In this document: piece after piece, positions 12,501-25,805 of the stretch
Position numbering within the stretch: position 1 is the stretch's first letter
Layout of the letters: the number at the start of each line of letters is the position of its first letter
NCBI GenBank assembly: GCA_034509425.1
Contig: JAVTVJ010000143.1
Location: 5,023,001-5,087,000, forward strand
Direction of reading: 5' to 3'
Origin: Eopsaltria australis
Taxonomy: Eukaryota > Chordata > Aves > Passeriformes > Petroicidae
Length of the DNA: 64,000 nucleotides
The notes under the pieces: generated by a model
What the model was told of the DNA's origin: nothing
What the model saw: only the letters and a program-made list of their open reading frames with translations
Database searches by the model: none
Program-made: the position numbers and the translations under genes

Positions 12501-15500
12501 GCCAGCTTTGATTGAACTAAAAATCCATTTGCAGAACACCAAAGGTGCCAGCCCAAGAACTTTTGTGCTGATACACAACCCCCAAAACCCACTCAGCTAA
12601 GTGAGCCATTACTTTCAGTCAGCATGCCAAATACTTCAAACAAGGCTTGAAATCTCTTTTAAATGGTAAACAAACATGCTGCAAGAGCTTTGAAACTGAA
12701 AGTACCAATGCTTTAAATGTTCAGTTATACTTCTCATGTCCCTCATGGACATTTCATGCAGAAATACTCTTAGAATTGTGGAGGGAAAGGCACAGTCTGG
12801 TGTTTTCCCTCTTCTAGCAACACTGAACTTAAGAAGCACTGAGTCGTTTGCTTTTCCACCACTTCTTCCCACCCAGCTGAGGCTCTGTGGACACCAAAAA
12901 ATTATATTTATTAGCATTGTTTTAGCAATTTTACTTTTTATTTGTGATAAAATACAGGTTTTAGTGCAGCACAAATGCAAATGGTCAGTCGTGTTCTTCT
13001 ATTGCCTCTGAATCTCCTGGGAAGTTAAAGGGCAGAGGAACAGGAACCAGAGCAGTTCTCCAGGGCCTGGAGCATGGCACTTGTCTGTGTTTTCATCATT
13101 AACTTATAGATTATTCTGGTTTCAAATCCCATCAGCCCCTGAAAACACTAAAATTACACTTGCTCTCTTAGGCCAAGAAATGAAGTGTCCAGCTTTGCAT
13201 CCTCCCAGCCTCACCTGGGGAGCCCAGTGACGATGGACATGCTGCAAAAATTTACTCATTCCCAAGAATTAACATCAGCTTTTCTCACATCTACTCCTCC
13301 ATGGTTTTTTTCCCAATCCTAGTGTCTGGGCTGCTTTGGAAACAAAGGGATAAGGACTAGGTTTTTAAAAGGGAAAATTTTTTCACCATGCCAATTCACA
13401 CGTGTCATTCTCATGGTGCAGAAAAATGTGAGACCTTCAGACTCTTCAGAAGAAAGAGAGAGAAAATATGAGAATACTTGTGTATAAAGAAACTCAGGCC
13501 ATTTGTGCAGAAGACAATGGAGGAAGAAATCCTTTTTTCATGGCAAAAATGGCTTCAGGAATCTAAATGAAGTATTTCCAGCAAGAAAATTTGTCTGAGA
13601 GTCTTAATCATGACTAACTGACAATGCCTACGTGACAGAGAAAGAAGAAACTCTTGGAACAAAATGAAAAATACCACACTGCATTCTGTAGATGAGCACG
13701 TTTGCTTTGCCTGTGATAATTTTAAAAAAATAAACAATATCCTGGGAAACAGACAAGAAATAACATATTGCAGATGCACAAACAAATAATCCTTTCCTGG
13801 TACAAACCACACTCAATCCTAATGGCTGAATTCTTTGATTAGGATCTGTATTTCAGAATTAAACAGGCTTAGATGGCCATTAGTTCCATGTGGTGGTGAA
13901 CCCTCACCCTTATTCCATATTGGCAATTCTTGCAGCAGGTGCTGCCATCTCTGGAGCCATTCCCATAGCACAGATCCCCAGCTCTGCCGTGTCCTCTCTG
14001 GTCACTGCTCAAGGAATAAGCAGCTCCCTTCCCTTGGCTGGCATAAAGAATGTACTGCTGGTTCTGAGATGAAGTTACTGTTAATTCATCCACAGACATT
14101 TGCACATTCTTGGCAGTTTCACACATTCCTCACCATATGCTGAAATACTTTGTCCAGCCCAAGATCTACAAGAGCTGTGGGGTTTTTTTGTGTGTGTGAA
14201 ACTTATTTAGGGGAGACATAAGAAACCCGAGAACTCTGTTTTCACATAAAATCTGAAAAATATTTTCTATTTCACAGAACATCAAAATCACTGTGAACAC
14301 TTCCCCCAATTATATGCAAGAGTACACTGATACCTAAAGAAATAATTAAAGATAATTATTTACAAACTACCACACAACACATTACAATGAGTCAGGTTTA
14401 GTTTCCAGTCTGAAATTCTTCAAAGCACTGCTGAAACTCTTAAACCTGCAGTAAATCAATATATGAGACATCTGAAATGGGATATTTACCAAATATTTGC
14501 ACACACACCAATAACATTACCAAGTAACAATTTGCCTTTCCTCGCTAGGATGCACATCAGATTTTTCTCTTCCAAATTTCAGAATGGAAAAAAAAGTAAA
14601 AAAAAAAAAACATCCAAAACAGAATAAGCTGCAGATACACCTTTACAACTCCTTATTTCTGATAGGCAATATACAAATATTTCTTTTACTTTTTTTATTA
14701 AGCATTTCATTATTAAAGAAACTTAAGCCCATTGTTTCCAACTTCTGGAAAAGAATAGGATGTCAACATGTTGTACAATAGCTCTAAAATAAATCTATTT
14801 TTTTCAATTTCTGAACTGTCACAAAAGCTGAAAAAATATTTAGTTGCATGTTATTAGCATACTAATCCAAAAGAGAAAGAAATAAATTTGCTGTGGGTAC
14901 AATATTGCTGTGTTTATCATAACTAATAAGATTTAGCAAATGTAGATAGGTCAACCTATTCAAATTCTGTGAAATCTGTTAAATACAGAAATACTTCAAA
15001 GTTATGCCCTTCCCCTATTATTCATATAGTGCCTCCAAATCAATACAGGACCTTTAAAAACAAAATATTGTCTCCAGTTTCTTTACATAACCTCTACACC
15101 TTTTCTGTCAGCACCATTGTTTAAGGAAACAATTCTCTCTTACCAATCTCTCTGTTAATTACTTTATGGAAAACATTTTCCAATGTTTCCCATAGCTCCA
15201 CTTGAAAAATACAATTATGCACTAATGTTTGTTAAATGAATACAGTGTATAACATTAAATCAGTGAAAAGTAATGCAGCTGGAGATTCTAGTGACAGACT
15301 TGAAGGTGAGATGGAAAAGGGACTCCGTGCATAACATCAGACAAAAAAGGAAAGATGAGCTGGTAGAATGTTCAGCCCCTTCGTGCAAAGGAAGGCACTG
15401 GAGCCAACAGCTGAACAAGACTTGTACAAATGGAACTGAATTAATCATGTTTTTGAAGAATAACATGCAATTTCTGCATAAAATCATTACTTCCTACAGA

Positions 15501-18324
15501 GTATTCCACTGACAGCATCACAGTGTCGATAGGCCACGAAGCTGAGGATTACACCTGAGGCAAACTTCATATATGGCAGAAGAGTACCTTGAAATATTGG
15601 AAAACTTACGTAAAAGTCCAGGCCCTGCTGTTATGAAGGAATATCACCTGTCTTCCATGAGTACTCTAAGCCTCAGGCCATGACACAATCCAGTTTAAGC
15701 CCTTCTGGTCATTGCAGTTTAAGGTGGCTCTGTAAACACTACTGATCATTACAAGGGTGAAAGAAAATGTCATTTTTAGAAGGAGTTCTAAATCAGTCCC
15801 ATCCACTGCAAAGCTGTTTTAAACTTCTATTACTTCTTCATGTAGAGAAGGTTTTCCTACTTCTTCTGAGAGCTGCTAGAGTGAGCAGTCACAGTCAGAG
15901 GTCATGGGGTTGATTCCCAGACAAAGTAGCCACAGAACACTGGAAAAATTAGGCCTAGTTTAAAAAAGTTCCATGCAAGCTCTGTATACAGCAACAGTTC
16001 CACTATCTCCAAAGCATTCTCTAGTATTCATAAATGTCTGAACACACGAAGGGCGCTTCTCTTCTGGTTCTGGTGTACTGTGAATTGCTCTGGAACACTT
16101 GGGGAACTCTGAGAGGACCAGATTTTCCAGATCAGGGCTTCCTTGCATCATCAATTCATTGTAAAGGAGCTGGAGGACTGTGGAGATCTGGGACATTCAA
16201 CTCAGAGTTCTTCTCAGAAAACAGAACCCATCTAATGTTTCAAGCTGGCAAAAATAACCACGAATGCTTACAGAGTGACGCCTTTTCTACAGTGTCCCAA
16301 GCAGGCTCTGCTGCTCCCTTTTCAATCTAACACGTGTTAATATCCCTTGGCAGTGGAGAGGTCCAGCTATAAATATCTCCATCAGGACTCCCAGCAGTTG
16401 TGCTCCCCAGTCAGATCTACCAGCAGATAAATGCACTGGCTTTAGCTGGCATTGCTCAGAATAAATTCCCTTCCCACTCAGCTGCTGCTGAAAAATGCTA
16501 TTGATGCTTTTATAAAGCGTGTTTTCAAGCACATGGAAGTGCCCTGAACTCAGTCATTTTCTGCCTCTCTTCTGGATGGATAACCCTGTGAAATGAATCT
16601 TGGACAAAAGTGAAATAGAGAGGCCAGTGATTAGGTTTCAGCAGAGCACTTTAACACATGCTTAAAATAAAATGTTGAAGTGGCTTCAAAACTTCACAAG
16701 CTCCATCAACTCAGGATTCTGAACTGGGCTTTACTGTTTTCGTTCAAGTCTCCGTGAACATACTGGGGGAAAATATTCCTTAATTTTAACACACAGTGGG
16801 AACAATCTCTTTTGAACATTAATTATGAGCTAATAGCAATCAAGACTGTAAGGAATTTATCCTGTTTCTGTTAAAAAGTCTCTGGTTTTACCACTGAAGC
16901 ATAGATCTCGAAAAGAAACAAAGCAGAGCACACACCACAAGGCAAATGACATTCTATTAAAAATTGCCTCTATCACATGTTCCTCTACTATTTCTTCTGC
17001 TCTTCTCTCACTTCCATTTCCTCAAATTGAGAATATTTAGAAAGATTTTCAGAGTCAAGCTTCCAAAAAACCTTCGAATAATAAGGAAAATACTAATGAG
17101 TTTTCAAGAATCAGCATTTTTAGTCTCAGATGGAGTGGTTTGCTTTAAATATAGACGTTCCACTAGGAGAAAGATCATGTTTTCCAGTCCTGAAAATAAG
17201 GTTTTCACTTATGCTTAAGAACAATTGTAAGAACACCAGTGTTCCTCTTTACTCAGAAAAGGATTCCATAAACGTGGATAGAATAAACCCCAGAATGAAC
17301 AGTGTGGAAGTTCATTTAGAGTTATGAAACTGTACCTAAATACATTCTCTCCTAGCTCACAAAGCCAAATTGTCATTGCACCAGTTAATTTTTAATGCTG
17401 AAATTACTATCTGCTTTGTGATAGGTCACGTGGCCACTCGCAATACTGAAATATTTAACAAGAAACATTGACACTATCCACAAATTTGTTTTGTATGAAC
17501 TCTCCCTGATAATCCTTAGGTCTTTGTGTTCTGTTTTTAAGGTCAAAGAATTTACAGTCTTAAAGCCACATAAAACACTTCAGACATTCTCTTCAAGACA
17601 AAAGTTTTTAATACAGTTCTTAAGTAGTTAAAAGTCTATAACTAGTCATGTTTTCTTCCATTTTAGGTTTGTCAAAAGATTTGTGCAACTACATCAACTA
17701 CAAAATCCTCATTCTATGCGGCAGAGAAGCTTTCTAAATTCAGTGCTAACTTTGTCAAACCTATTTCATCTATCTCAAAGCAGGGACAGCACAGTTAATA
17801 TGTCCAGTTATGCTGCAAACTCAGGAACCTGAATTGTTCAGAGATCCCAGACCACAGAATCAAAAAAACAAAAGGCCTTTGCAAAAAGAACACCTTTAGT
17901 TCAACAGATGCTGTGCCTCGACCTTAAAGGAAACACCAAATCACCAATGGCTGCATAAGAAAAAGGAATAAAACTCTCAAAAGAGTTAACAGGGAAGGTA
18001 ATATCAGGTAAGAAACATGATGCCTAAAGTTTTCCTATTCTAGACATATCTGAATTTTCCCACATCTTTGGTATTCACACCTATAACAGACAGGACAAAG
18101 AATATAAAAGTCACCATTGGTTAAAAAAAAAAATAATTCCATTGATCAGACCATAAAACATCACTTGGTGATATTTCATGCCTGATAAGTTTCATGGTTT
18201 GGTGCTGTGGACCTGAAGGAAGGTGAGATCAGCTGTAGTATCTATGATCACCACAGAAACTTCCTGACTCATCAGTGATAAACCCATGTGCCACAAAGCT
18301 GACCAAAGGCTAAACTCCACAGCC

Positions 18325-18347
18325 TTTATTTATTTATTTATTTATTT
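18325..18347. repeat. (TTTA)n microsatellite
   Basis: About six copies of a TTTA tetranucleotide in intronic sequence. Confidence 0.95.
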
Positions 18348-21197
18348 GAACACTAGGTGTAGTTCAGCACATTAAGTGGCAATTCCCAAAGCTGCAAAGC
18401 TACTTGAGCTATAAGGCAATTTTCTGCAGAGGTTGTTTTCCTCGTGTAGGTACAACTGAGCTCTGGTTTGTAGATGTTACAACGTCCAATAAAAACAGCA
18501 CAGAGAAGATTCAGCCACTTTCTGTCCTCTGAGCTGCAGTCCCAGACCCTGCTGTGTGGCAAACATAGAGGAGGGACACCCACCCTGGGCCTCAGAGAGC
18601 TCTCAGGGCTGCATTAGGGTATGAAGATTGCTAGCACAGAAGGAGCACACCAGACAGTAATTGGGATGTTTATCCCATAATTTGCTGAAGCCCAAATGCT
18701 GGCAGTCAAATGCTGCTGTTTGATACTATCCAGCAAGAATGAGCCTCGAGTCTTCCTTCTGACTTCCCTTTCTGTGGTTTCCCAGCAAAGCAATATGGGG
18801 CAGTGGCAAAACACACATTCAAATTATTTCCATTAGGCACATTGTATTCTTGTTTAACAGTGGCAACTGAAATGATTTTTAATACAACTTTCAACCACAT
18901 ATTGGAGAACCATAAAATAACACATTTTTCTTGAAAGAAGCCTACTTATCTGCTTTTCAATTAAACATGAAATGGCTTTTTGTATCTTTAGTTTCTAATG
19001 TGTGGCTGATCAGGATAAGTTGGGAATATTTTTGATGCCCATTCGAGTAAAATGTTAGAAACAAAGGAATTGCTGTAGTCTCTGAAGCTACTCAGTTACG
19101 TGCTAGAGCAGCTCTCCAGCTCCAAAGGAAAGTGCACAAACCTCAAAAATAAGTAGATGTGGAATTAATCATTCACAAAAGAAGTCCCTCTCCATTTATA
19201 GCTATTTTGAAACCTACAAGAGCTCTAAAGAATGAAATCTCAAAGCAACCAGCTCACCTTTCACTGTTTGTTGCATGCATCTCACATACGATGTTTGTTG
19301 CAATTCAATTACTGCTACTGATATTAAACATTGTTTAATTGTAACCTTTCAGTTGAATGCAACAATTAAAATATACTCCATATCTCTGTGCTCAGTCATT
19401 AGCCTACACTGTAGATAGAATGCTTAGGAGAGACGCTTTGGAGCACATTCCACTGGACAATGTGCCACATCTGAGTGGGTTTTTTTAATGATACTCCAGC
19501 ATTTCATAGACTAATGATCACCAAACTGCATTTGAGGCTTCCAATGTGAATGGATTCATTAAGATGCAGAGTTCTCATTCTTCAGAGCTTACCACCTCAA
19601 CTATCCTGACATAGGACACATATTAAGTGTCATGTTTCATAACCCTGGGCTGGAACGAAGGAGATTTCAGTATGGGACACAACCATGAAATACAGATTCC
19701 ATTTCATCGAAATGAGATAATTTTATCAGATTTCTTCCACAGAAATTATATGCATGCTTGCGAATTATTTGCATTTTTAAAAAACATTAGAAAGGTCTTT
19801 AAATATATAAGATTACTGTCCATTTTCAAATAACAGTCACAGCAACTATGCACTACCCTCACTCGATGCAGAGCAGGGCAAAATATTTCAAAACCATACA
19901 TACTGGACTAGAGATACTCCAAACCACCATCTTCCCTCTTTTCTTGGTTCTGAATCCAGACTGCCCAATTGCTTTGTCAAATGCATACTACTCTTGATAC
20001 AGGTCCAATTCTACTGTGAACAACTCTGAAAATTTATGTCTTTCGTGCACTAAACCAATCTTTTAGCTATCATAAAGATAAGGAAAATCATTACCGTTTC
20101 TGATGAGGCAGGCATTCGGTAAGAGCTGGCCTAAAGGTATCTAAACCCAAAACCTAATACTGTAAATCCAAATTAAACATTGCCTACACCTTTAGTTTTC
20201 AAAACTGGTACCAAATTCTCATTCCTTTCTCTCATGTGGGCCCAAACAGGATTTTCCAGCCACAGACCTGCACTGTGTGAAGAATGCCAACGAGCCAGCA
20301 GCTGACAAGCTCAAACAAAAGCAGCCACCTTTCCAACAACATCGGGTTACAGCCAGCACATGGCAGCTACAGCAGATAATAAACACTGAACCAGAGGCTA
20401 CAGGCACGATTACATAAAACTCACATGCACTGACAATGCCAGAAGACAAACCATTAATCAAGGGAACTTTTCTGGAGCTGGGGAAGCAACCAGTAGTTTT
20501 TACTCATGAGGAACTCCCTGGCAGAGGCAGGTTTGGGAAGGGGAGTGTTGTGTTTCTCTTCCTTTACACCCAGTGGGTCTCTTTTTTTGGGGTCTGTCTG
20601 AAACTCAGCTCCTCACCTTTTCCACTATAGTCAGCTGTTTATTCCTCATCTATCCCAACAGGAATGTCTCCCTTTCAGAATCAAAGGCTTTTCTGCATTT
20701 CCCCCCACTGCCTGGTGTACAGGATGCTTTGGAAATTTGTGATACTGGTAGCAAAGGAAATGCCACAAGGAAAAAGAAAGGAGGGTCATCCAGTCTGGAT
20801 CTGTCCCTTCAATGGACAATGCCACTCTATTCTAAACTGACAGTTTAAAAATTAAAAGTTTTGTAAATAGTTATAAATTTTTTATCTCCAGCAAAGAAAC
20901 CAAATTTAAAAAAAAACCTACAGAAAAGGCAACTTCTTTTGTACTTCATTTTTACTATCTCTTCCCTGTCTAAGGATGAAATAAGGTCTTTTATCAACTT
21001 CTTATACTCCTATATCTACATTGCTTTAGCAATCAGCACATGAAGCAGTGATCTTCCCAGCTTTCTATGATTGCTCACCACCTCCTGCAGTTTTCTAAGT
21101 ATACAGATGTCAGTTATTATAAGAATAATTTAAGTGTGAAAATACTTGACCCAACCCTGTTTGCAGACAAAATGGAAAAGCTCAAATAACAGCTCAC

Positions 21198-21412
21198 CAG
21201 GTTCTCCTCAAACCATTCCCTCAGACACACTGCTGTGGCCCCCGGGATCTGGTTCCGCAGTGCTTCTTTCTCCTGAGGGTCCTCCAGCATCTCCAGGGCC
21301 ATCTTCAGATCTTCCAGAAGGTGCAAAATCTGAAATGTGCCCAGGTACACCGATGGAGCAGGTGACACAATATCATACCCACCATTAGCATACTCTGTGG
21401 CTGACTTTGTGC
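21198..21412 (-). CDS. PPFIBP2: PPFIBP2 second coding exon (liprin-beta-2 residues 23-94)
   Basis: This 215-bp exon enters in phase 1 and leaves in phase 0. Its first two bases complete the glycine codon begun in the exon at 34603-34700, and 71 further codons follow. The product starts GTKSATEYANGG, has a short variable linker, and then reads ILHLLEDLKMALEMLEDPQE and REWFEENL. Seen in sequence: the acceptor is tttgtttcag and the donor is CTG/GTGAGC. From recall of the human protein, the matching stretch reads VLHLIEDLRLALEMLELPQE and EWFEESL, so the helical part is strongly conserved while the TKSATEY linker has diverged. This region precedes the coiled coil. An ORF continues past both splice sites, but those extensions (an MICCLKNN lead and an SCYLSF tail) are intron read-through. 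Confidence 0.95.
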
Positions 21413-23605
21413 CTGAAACAAACAAAATGAGGAGAGACAATAGTGTTATATAATTGTTTTTTAGGCAGCAAATCAATAGGTGCTACATGCTACAATATTT
21501 GGACTCCAGACTGAAAAGCTTCACTCTAGGCTGAAAACCTTCCTTTCAGGCTTAGAAATACTTGAATTAGTCTCTAGATAAATCATGACATCTGGAGAAT
21601 TAAATGCAAGTGGAGTGTACGAGCATATAAAAAAATAATTTTGTCCTAGATCACATCTGTAATGTTCGCTAATTATAAATTAATTATAAAACCCCAAAGC
21701 TTATCCAAATCACCTGTAATTTTCCACAGTTACCATGAGATGTCACTAACTTCTCAGCTACATCGTTGGAAGTCCCACACAGCACTCTGCTAAGCAATGT
21801 AAGAAGGACTGATGCTGCCCCTTGACAAGAAACTTGGATCAAAATAGATCATGTTACCAGATCTAGAAAAATATAAATGACCCTAAGCAGGTTTAGAATT
21901 CTCCCACAGAGAACAACCCCACAAAATTTGGCAATATAAACGGCAGATGAAACTTTTCTAGCTCTATAAACTACAAAAAGCTCTCTAAATTGCTCTTTCT
22001 CCCTCCAACACCAGTATTATTTTTCTCAACAGCAATAGACACAAAAATCCCCTAACTCACTTATGGAAATATTATAAATAATATAAATTCCAATATCTCC
22101 AAAACTTTTTGTCTCAGTACCCTGTGTGTGAGATACACACTAAAATGAGCTCTCTTTTCTCAGTCCTGAATTTCAGACTTTGATTTCATTGAACATGCAT
22201 TTGTTCCTGTAAGAATCAGTCAGGTAGAAAAGTTCTATTCACTCTCCTTTTTAAAGGTTTTGTTTACAATTCATTGCCTCGTGTACATAACAGATTGTCC
22301 ACATGTCTTCATTCATGTTCTCTCTGCCATAAACAGCCACAATTTCCCCTCCTGTTTGACTTCATGGGAGATTTTTTTAGGTTTTTGGTCTTTCACAGTG
22401 TACTGGATCCACATAGCATTTAGTGATCATTAGAAGACTGAATAATTGATGTACACAAGGAGAAATTTAATTATCTCCTTACTATGATTCTTTTTACTCC
22501 TGTGTTTAACATAGTTTACATGGTAGTTATGAAAGGAACAAAAATCTTCACGGTGTCTTTGAAAATTATCGGCTAAGTTTATATTTTCCCTGAGCAGATG
22601 TATCTAATGTGATGTACCAATGTATAAGGAATTCAGATTTTCTTTGTGAATGCACACTACCTCACATGAACCAGTGTTAGTTTGCCTGCTGTGGTCATTT
22701 ACCTACCATGATCTGGGCATTGCAAACTATGTTTGAACCCAGTGTTTCATTTTACATGTAGCCTGATACACAACCCATGAATACACCAACACTGCTGGTC
22801 CCAGGACACAGAAATGCCTTCTGCACCTAGAGGAGCTTCTAACCAAACTGCTAATTGGTCATTTAATGCTAATATTATTCCTCATGTCAACCAGTTTTTG
22901 AACAAGGATGATGCTTTGTCTCTCATTTTTTGAATGCTTAACCTTACTCCCAGCTTTTTGGGAAAATTTAAATAATATTAACCAGGTTCTCTTCAAAAAC
23001 TCTTTCAATGACCCAAATTCTACCATACAATCCATTTTTTTGACTGTTTTAAATAATGAAAAGCCTTCCCTAGAAATTTTGCAAGGCTCCATAATAGGAT
23101 TTTTCTTTTCTTTATTTTTGGTAAAGCAACACTCATTTTCACTACTGGAGTATTTCATATTACCTCAATCTCTTTTCAGACTCAGAATATTCTGTTTGAT
23201 CCTGTTGACTTCCGCTGCTTGTGAGTTTATTTTAATACCTCAAGTGCAAGATCTCATCTCAATTTCTGGCTAAGACCATGCCCAAGATAAAGTTTCCTCA
23301 ACATCCGGTGCTCCAAAGGCTGCCACACGAGACAACCTCACCCCGTAAATCAACCTTGGCTTCCTGAATTACTTCCTTTTTGAGGGGAGGATCAACTGAC
23401 TGGTTTGCAGGACTTGTGTTCTCTAACCACTAAATTATATTTTCTTATGTATTTCTATGCTCCCAGCTTGTTTCTGTTTATGTATCTCCTAATGCAGATT
23501 AATATTAAACTAAAAATAGCAGATTTCCAAACTGTGTAAGGGCCATTTGGATCATATAACCAATGACATCTTTTCATTCAGCCAGAGTGGCTTATTACAT
23601 TCTGA

Positions 23606-23983
23606 GAGATGCACACACAAACTGATACATGACACTGACTTCTTAAGTAGCATTGATTCCTTGGTTATTGTGCCATTTCTCACTCTTTTGGAAAACTCTA
23701 TTTTCTTTTTGCTTAGCAAGCACTTTTCACACTAGGAAAGCAGACAGGATTCAAAGCTATTCCATAATCAGCTTTGTTGGCTACCCCTTCAATGAGATGC
23801 ACACACAAACTGATACATGACACTGACTTCTTAAGTAGGATTGATTCCTTGGTTATTGTGCCATTTCTCACTCTTTTGGAAAACTCTATTTTCTTTTTGC
23901 TTAGCAAGCACTTTTCACACTAGGAAAGCAGACAGGATTCAAAGCTCTTCCATAATCAGCTTTGTTGGCTACCCCTTCAATGA
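23606..23983. repeat. Tandem duplication, two 188-bp copies
   Basis: Copy 1 is 23606-23793 and copy 2 is 23794-23981, with a further 2 bases matching. I count two mismatches: C/G at 23651/23839 and A/C at 23759/23947. The unit starts gagatgcacacacaaactg and ends ggctaccccttcaat. It is unique-looking AT-rich intron sequence, not a known repeat. The near identity points to a recent duplication, or to an assembly artefact. Confidence 0.95.
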
Positions 23984-25469
23984 ACTGGCAATTTACACTA
24001 TTTATGGAATGGGAAAAACTGAAAGGAGCATCCTCCATAGATTTTTTTTCATGTTTTTTCATGTTTCCATATTTGTATTAATATTTTTCATTTATAGACA
24101 AGAGAAAAAACCCAAACAAAATTCCACGCAACCCAAACAAAAGCACATAAACTTACAGGCCGAAAACCAATACTTCAGATGTGAAAAAAATGCCAAGATA
24201 AATAAAATCTGAAACAATTGTTCAGTAATTCAGTTAATTGTACTAGGTAGGTAGTTTATATAGTCAAATATACACCTACATCACTGTAACTTTCTCCAGG
24301 ACAGTATTGGTCACATCTTTGTTCACCAGTCCAAGTGACTCACTGTGTATCACCTCTTGCTTCAACCCTTGCATTATCATGACTGCAACATTCCTGGCAA
24401 CATCTGCCTTCCACAGAAAAGAATCTCAGATTCTGTAGGAAAATTCAGTGATATTCATGCACTTCAGCATGCCTTTATTTGATTTGCCTCTACCAAAACA
24501 CTAAAGAAAATAACATACACACACACATGGACTGTCACCCTTAAGAAACTCAATTCTATAAAGGTTAAAAACTCTAAATTGCTGGAGCACAGGCAGAGCC
24601 AGCCAGGAATTCTGTGTTTTCCTGTGGTTGGGCATGCTCATCATGCATCCCTGAGTTATCCCAGGCTCTTCAACTGATTGTTCAGACTGACAGAATTCTC
24701 TGTATCCTCACATTTTGCAAAATACTAAATTTCTTTAAAACTGGCTTGCTATGGATTGTTAACATTGTACCTTTTATTCTCCCAGCTGCAATGCAAAATG
24801 GAGAACCCCTTTGAATGCAACAAATATTGCACTTTGTACTAGAAACATAGAAATACTGAGCTCAACTCAGCATTTCAATTCAGAAAACTTCCTAATTTAC
24901 AGCTAAAATTCAAATGAACCACAGGCTTGCTTCTCTTATTTGCTTTCCATGTAGTTTCATATTAAGTAGGATTGCATTGCTCACCAGGACAAGAACACAC
25001 CCTGGAAAACAGAAGTGCGTGGGAGTAAATAATTGTATTTCTTTGCATTGCTTTAAACCTTGACATCATTGTGCTGCAAAGTACATGAACATTAACACCA
25101 GACAGTAATAATTTGGATGTCCTTGCAGATTAATGGAAATAAACAGAAAAAGAAATGCCACAGAGCCAAAAAAACACTGCTTGTTATTAACAGCTATTTA
25201 TATGTGTGTAGCTTTACTATAACTGAAGAGGGGAAGAATGCAGTTCAAACCATCAGAATTTTGTCAACACTCAGGAAAAATGATTGCAGTTTTGAACTCT
25301 TGCAAAAGGACTCTTTTTTTCCTTGAACAAGTCACAGTCTTCCTGTACCTCACTTCTTTTTCCAGGGGTGAACAGGACACAAGGGAATCTTTTATCATGA
25401 TGTTTATATAATACTCAACACCAAGGTTTCCTAGTATACTCCTACAACACAATTATTCATCGTGAATAT

Positions 25470-25805
25470 GAAAAGAAAGAGAAAGAAAAAGAGAGAGAGA
25501 GAGAGAGAAAGAGTGAGAAAGAGAAAGAAAGAGAGAGAAAAAAAAGAAAAAAAGAAAGAAAAAGAAAGAAAAAGAAAGAAAAAGAAAGAAAAAGAAAGAA
25601 AAAGAAAGAAAAAGAAAGAAAAAGAAAGAAAAAGAAAGAAAAAGAAAGAAAAAGAAAGAAAATAATGAAAAGAAAGGAAAGAAAGGAAAGAAAGGAAAGA
25701 AAGGAAAGAAAGGAAAGAAAGGAAAGAAAGGAAAGAAAGGAAAGAAAGAAAAGAAAGAAAAGAAAGAAAAGAAAGAAAAGAAAGAAAAGAAAGAAAAGAA
25801 AGAAA
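25470..25805. repeat. Purine-rich GA/GAAA satellite, about 336 bp
   Basis: The plus strand is almost pure A/G over about 336 bp. It has distinct blocks: irregular GA/GAAA (25470-25550), eleven copies of the decamer AAAGAAAGAA (25551-25660), a short interruption with two T bases (25661-25671), eight copies of the nonamer GGAAAGAAA (25676-25747), and about six copies of a nonamer AAGAAAGAA type (25748-25805). The long Lys/Glu-rich and Phe/Leu/Ser-rich ORFs here only reflect the repeat. It lies in the intron between the first and second coding exons. Confidence 0.97.

Larger units (their letters stand above)
1220..21197 (-). other. PPFIBP2: PPFIBP2 intron between the second and third coding exons (about 20 kb)
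   Basis: Apart from the CR1 copy at 4024-5080, the alternative first exon near 9526-9610 and the TTTA microsatellite, this is plain AT-rich intronic sequence. All open frames seen are short and show no recognisable family motif. Stretches 1220-4023, 5081-9525 and 9620-21197 show nothing else that I can support. Confidence 0.75.
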
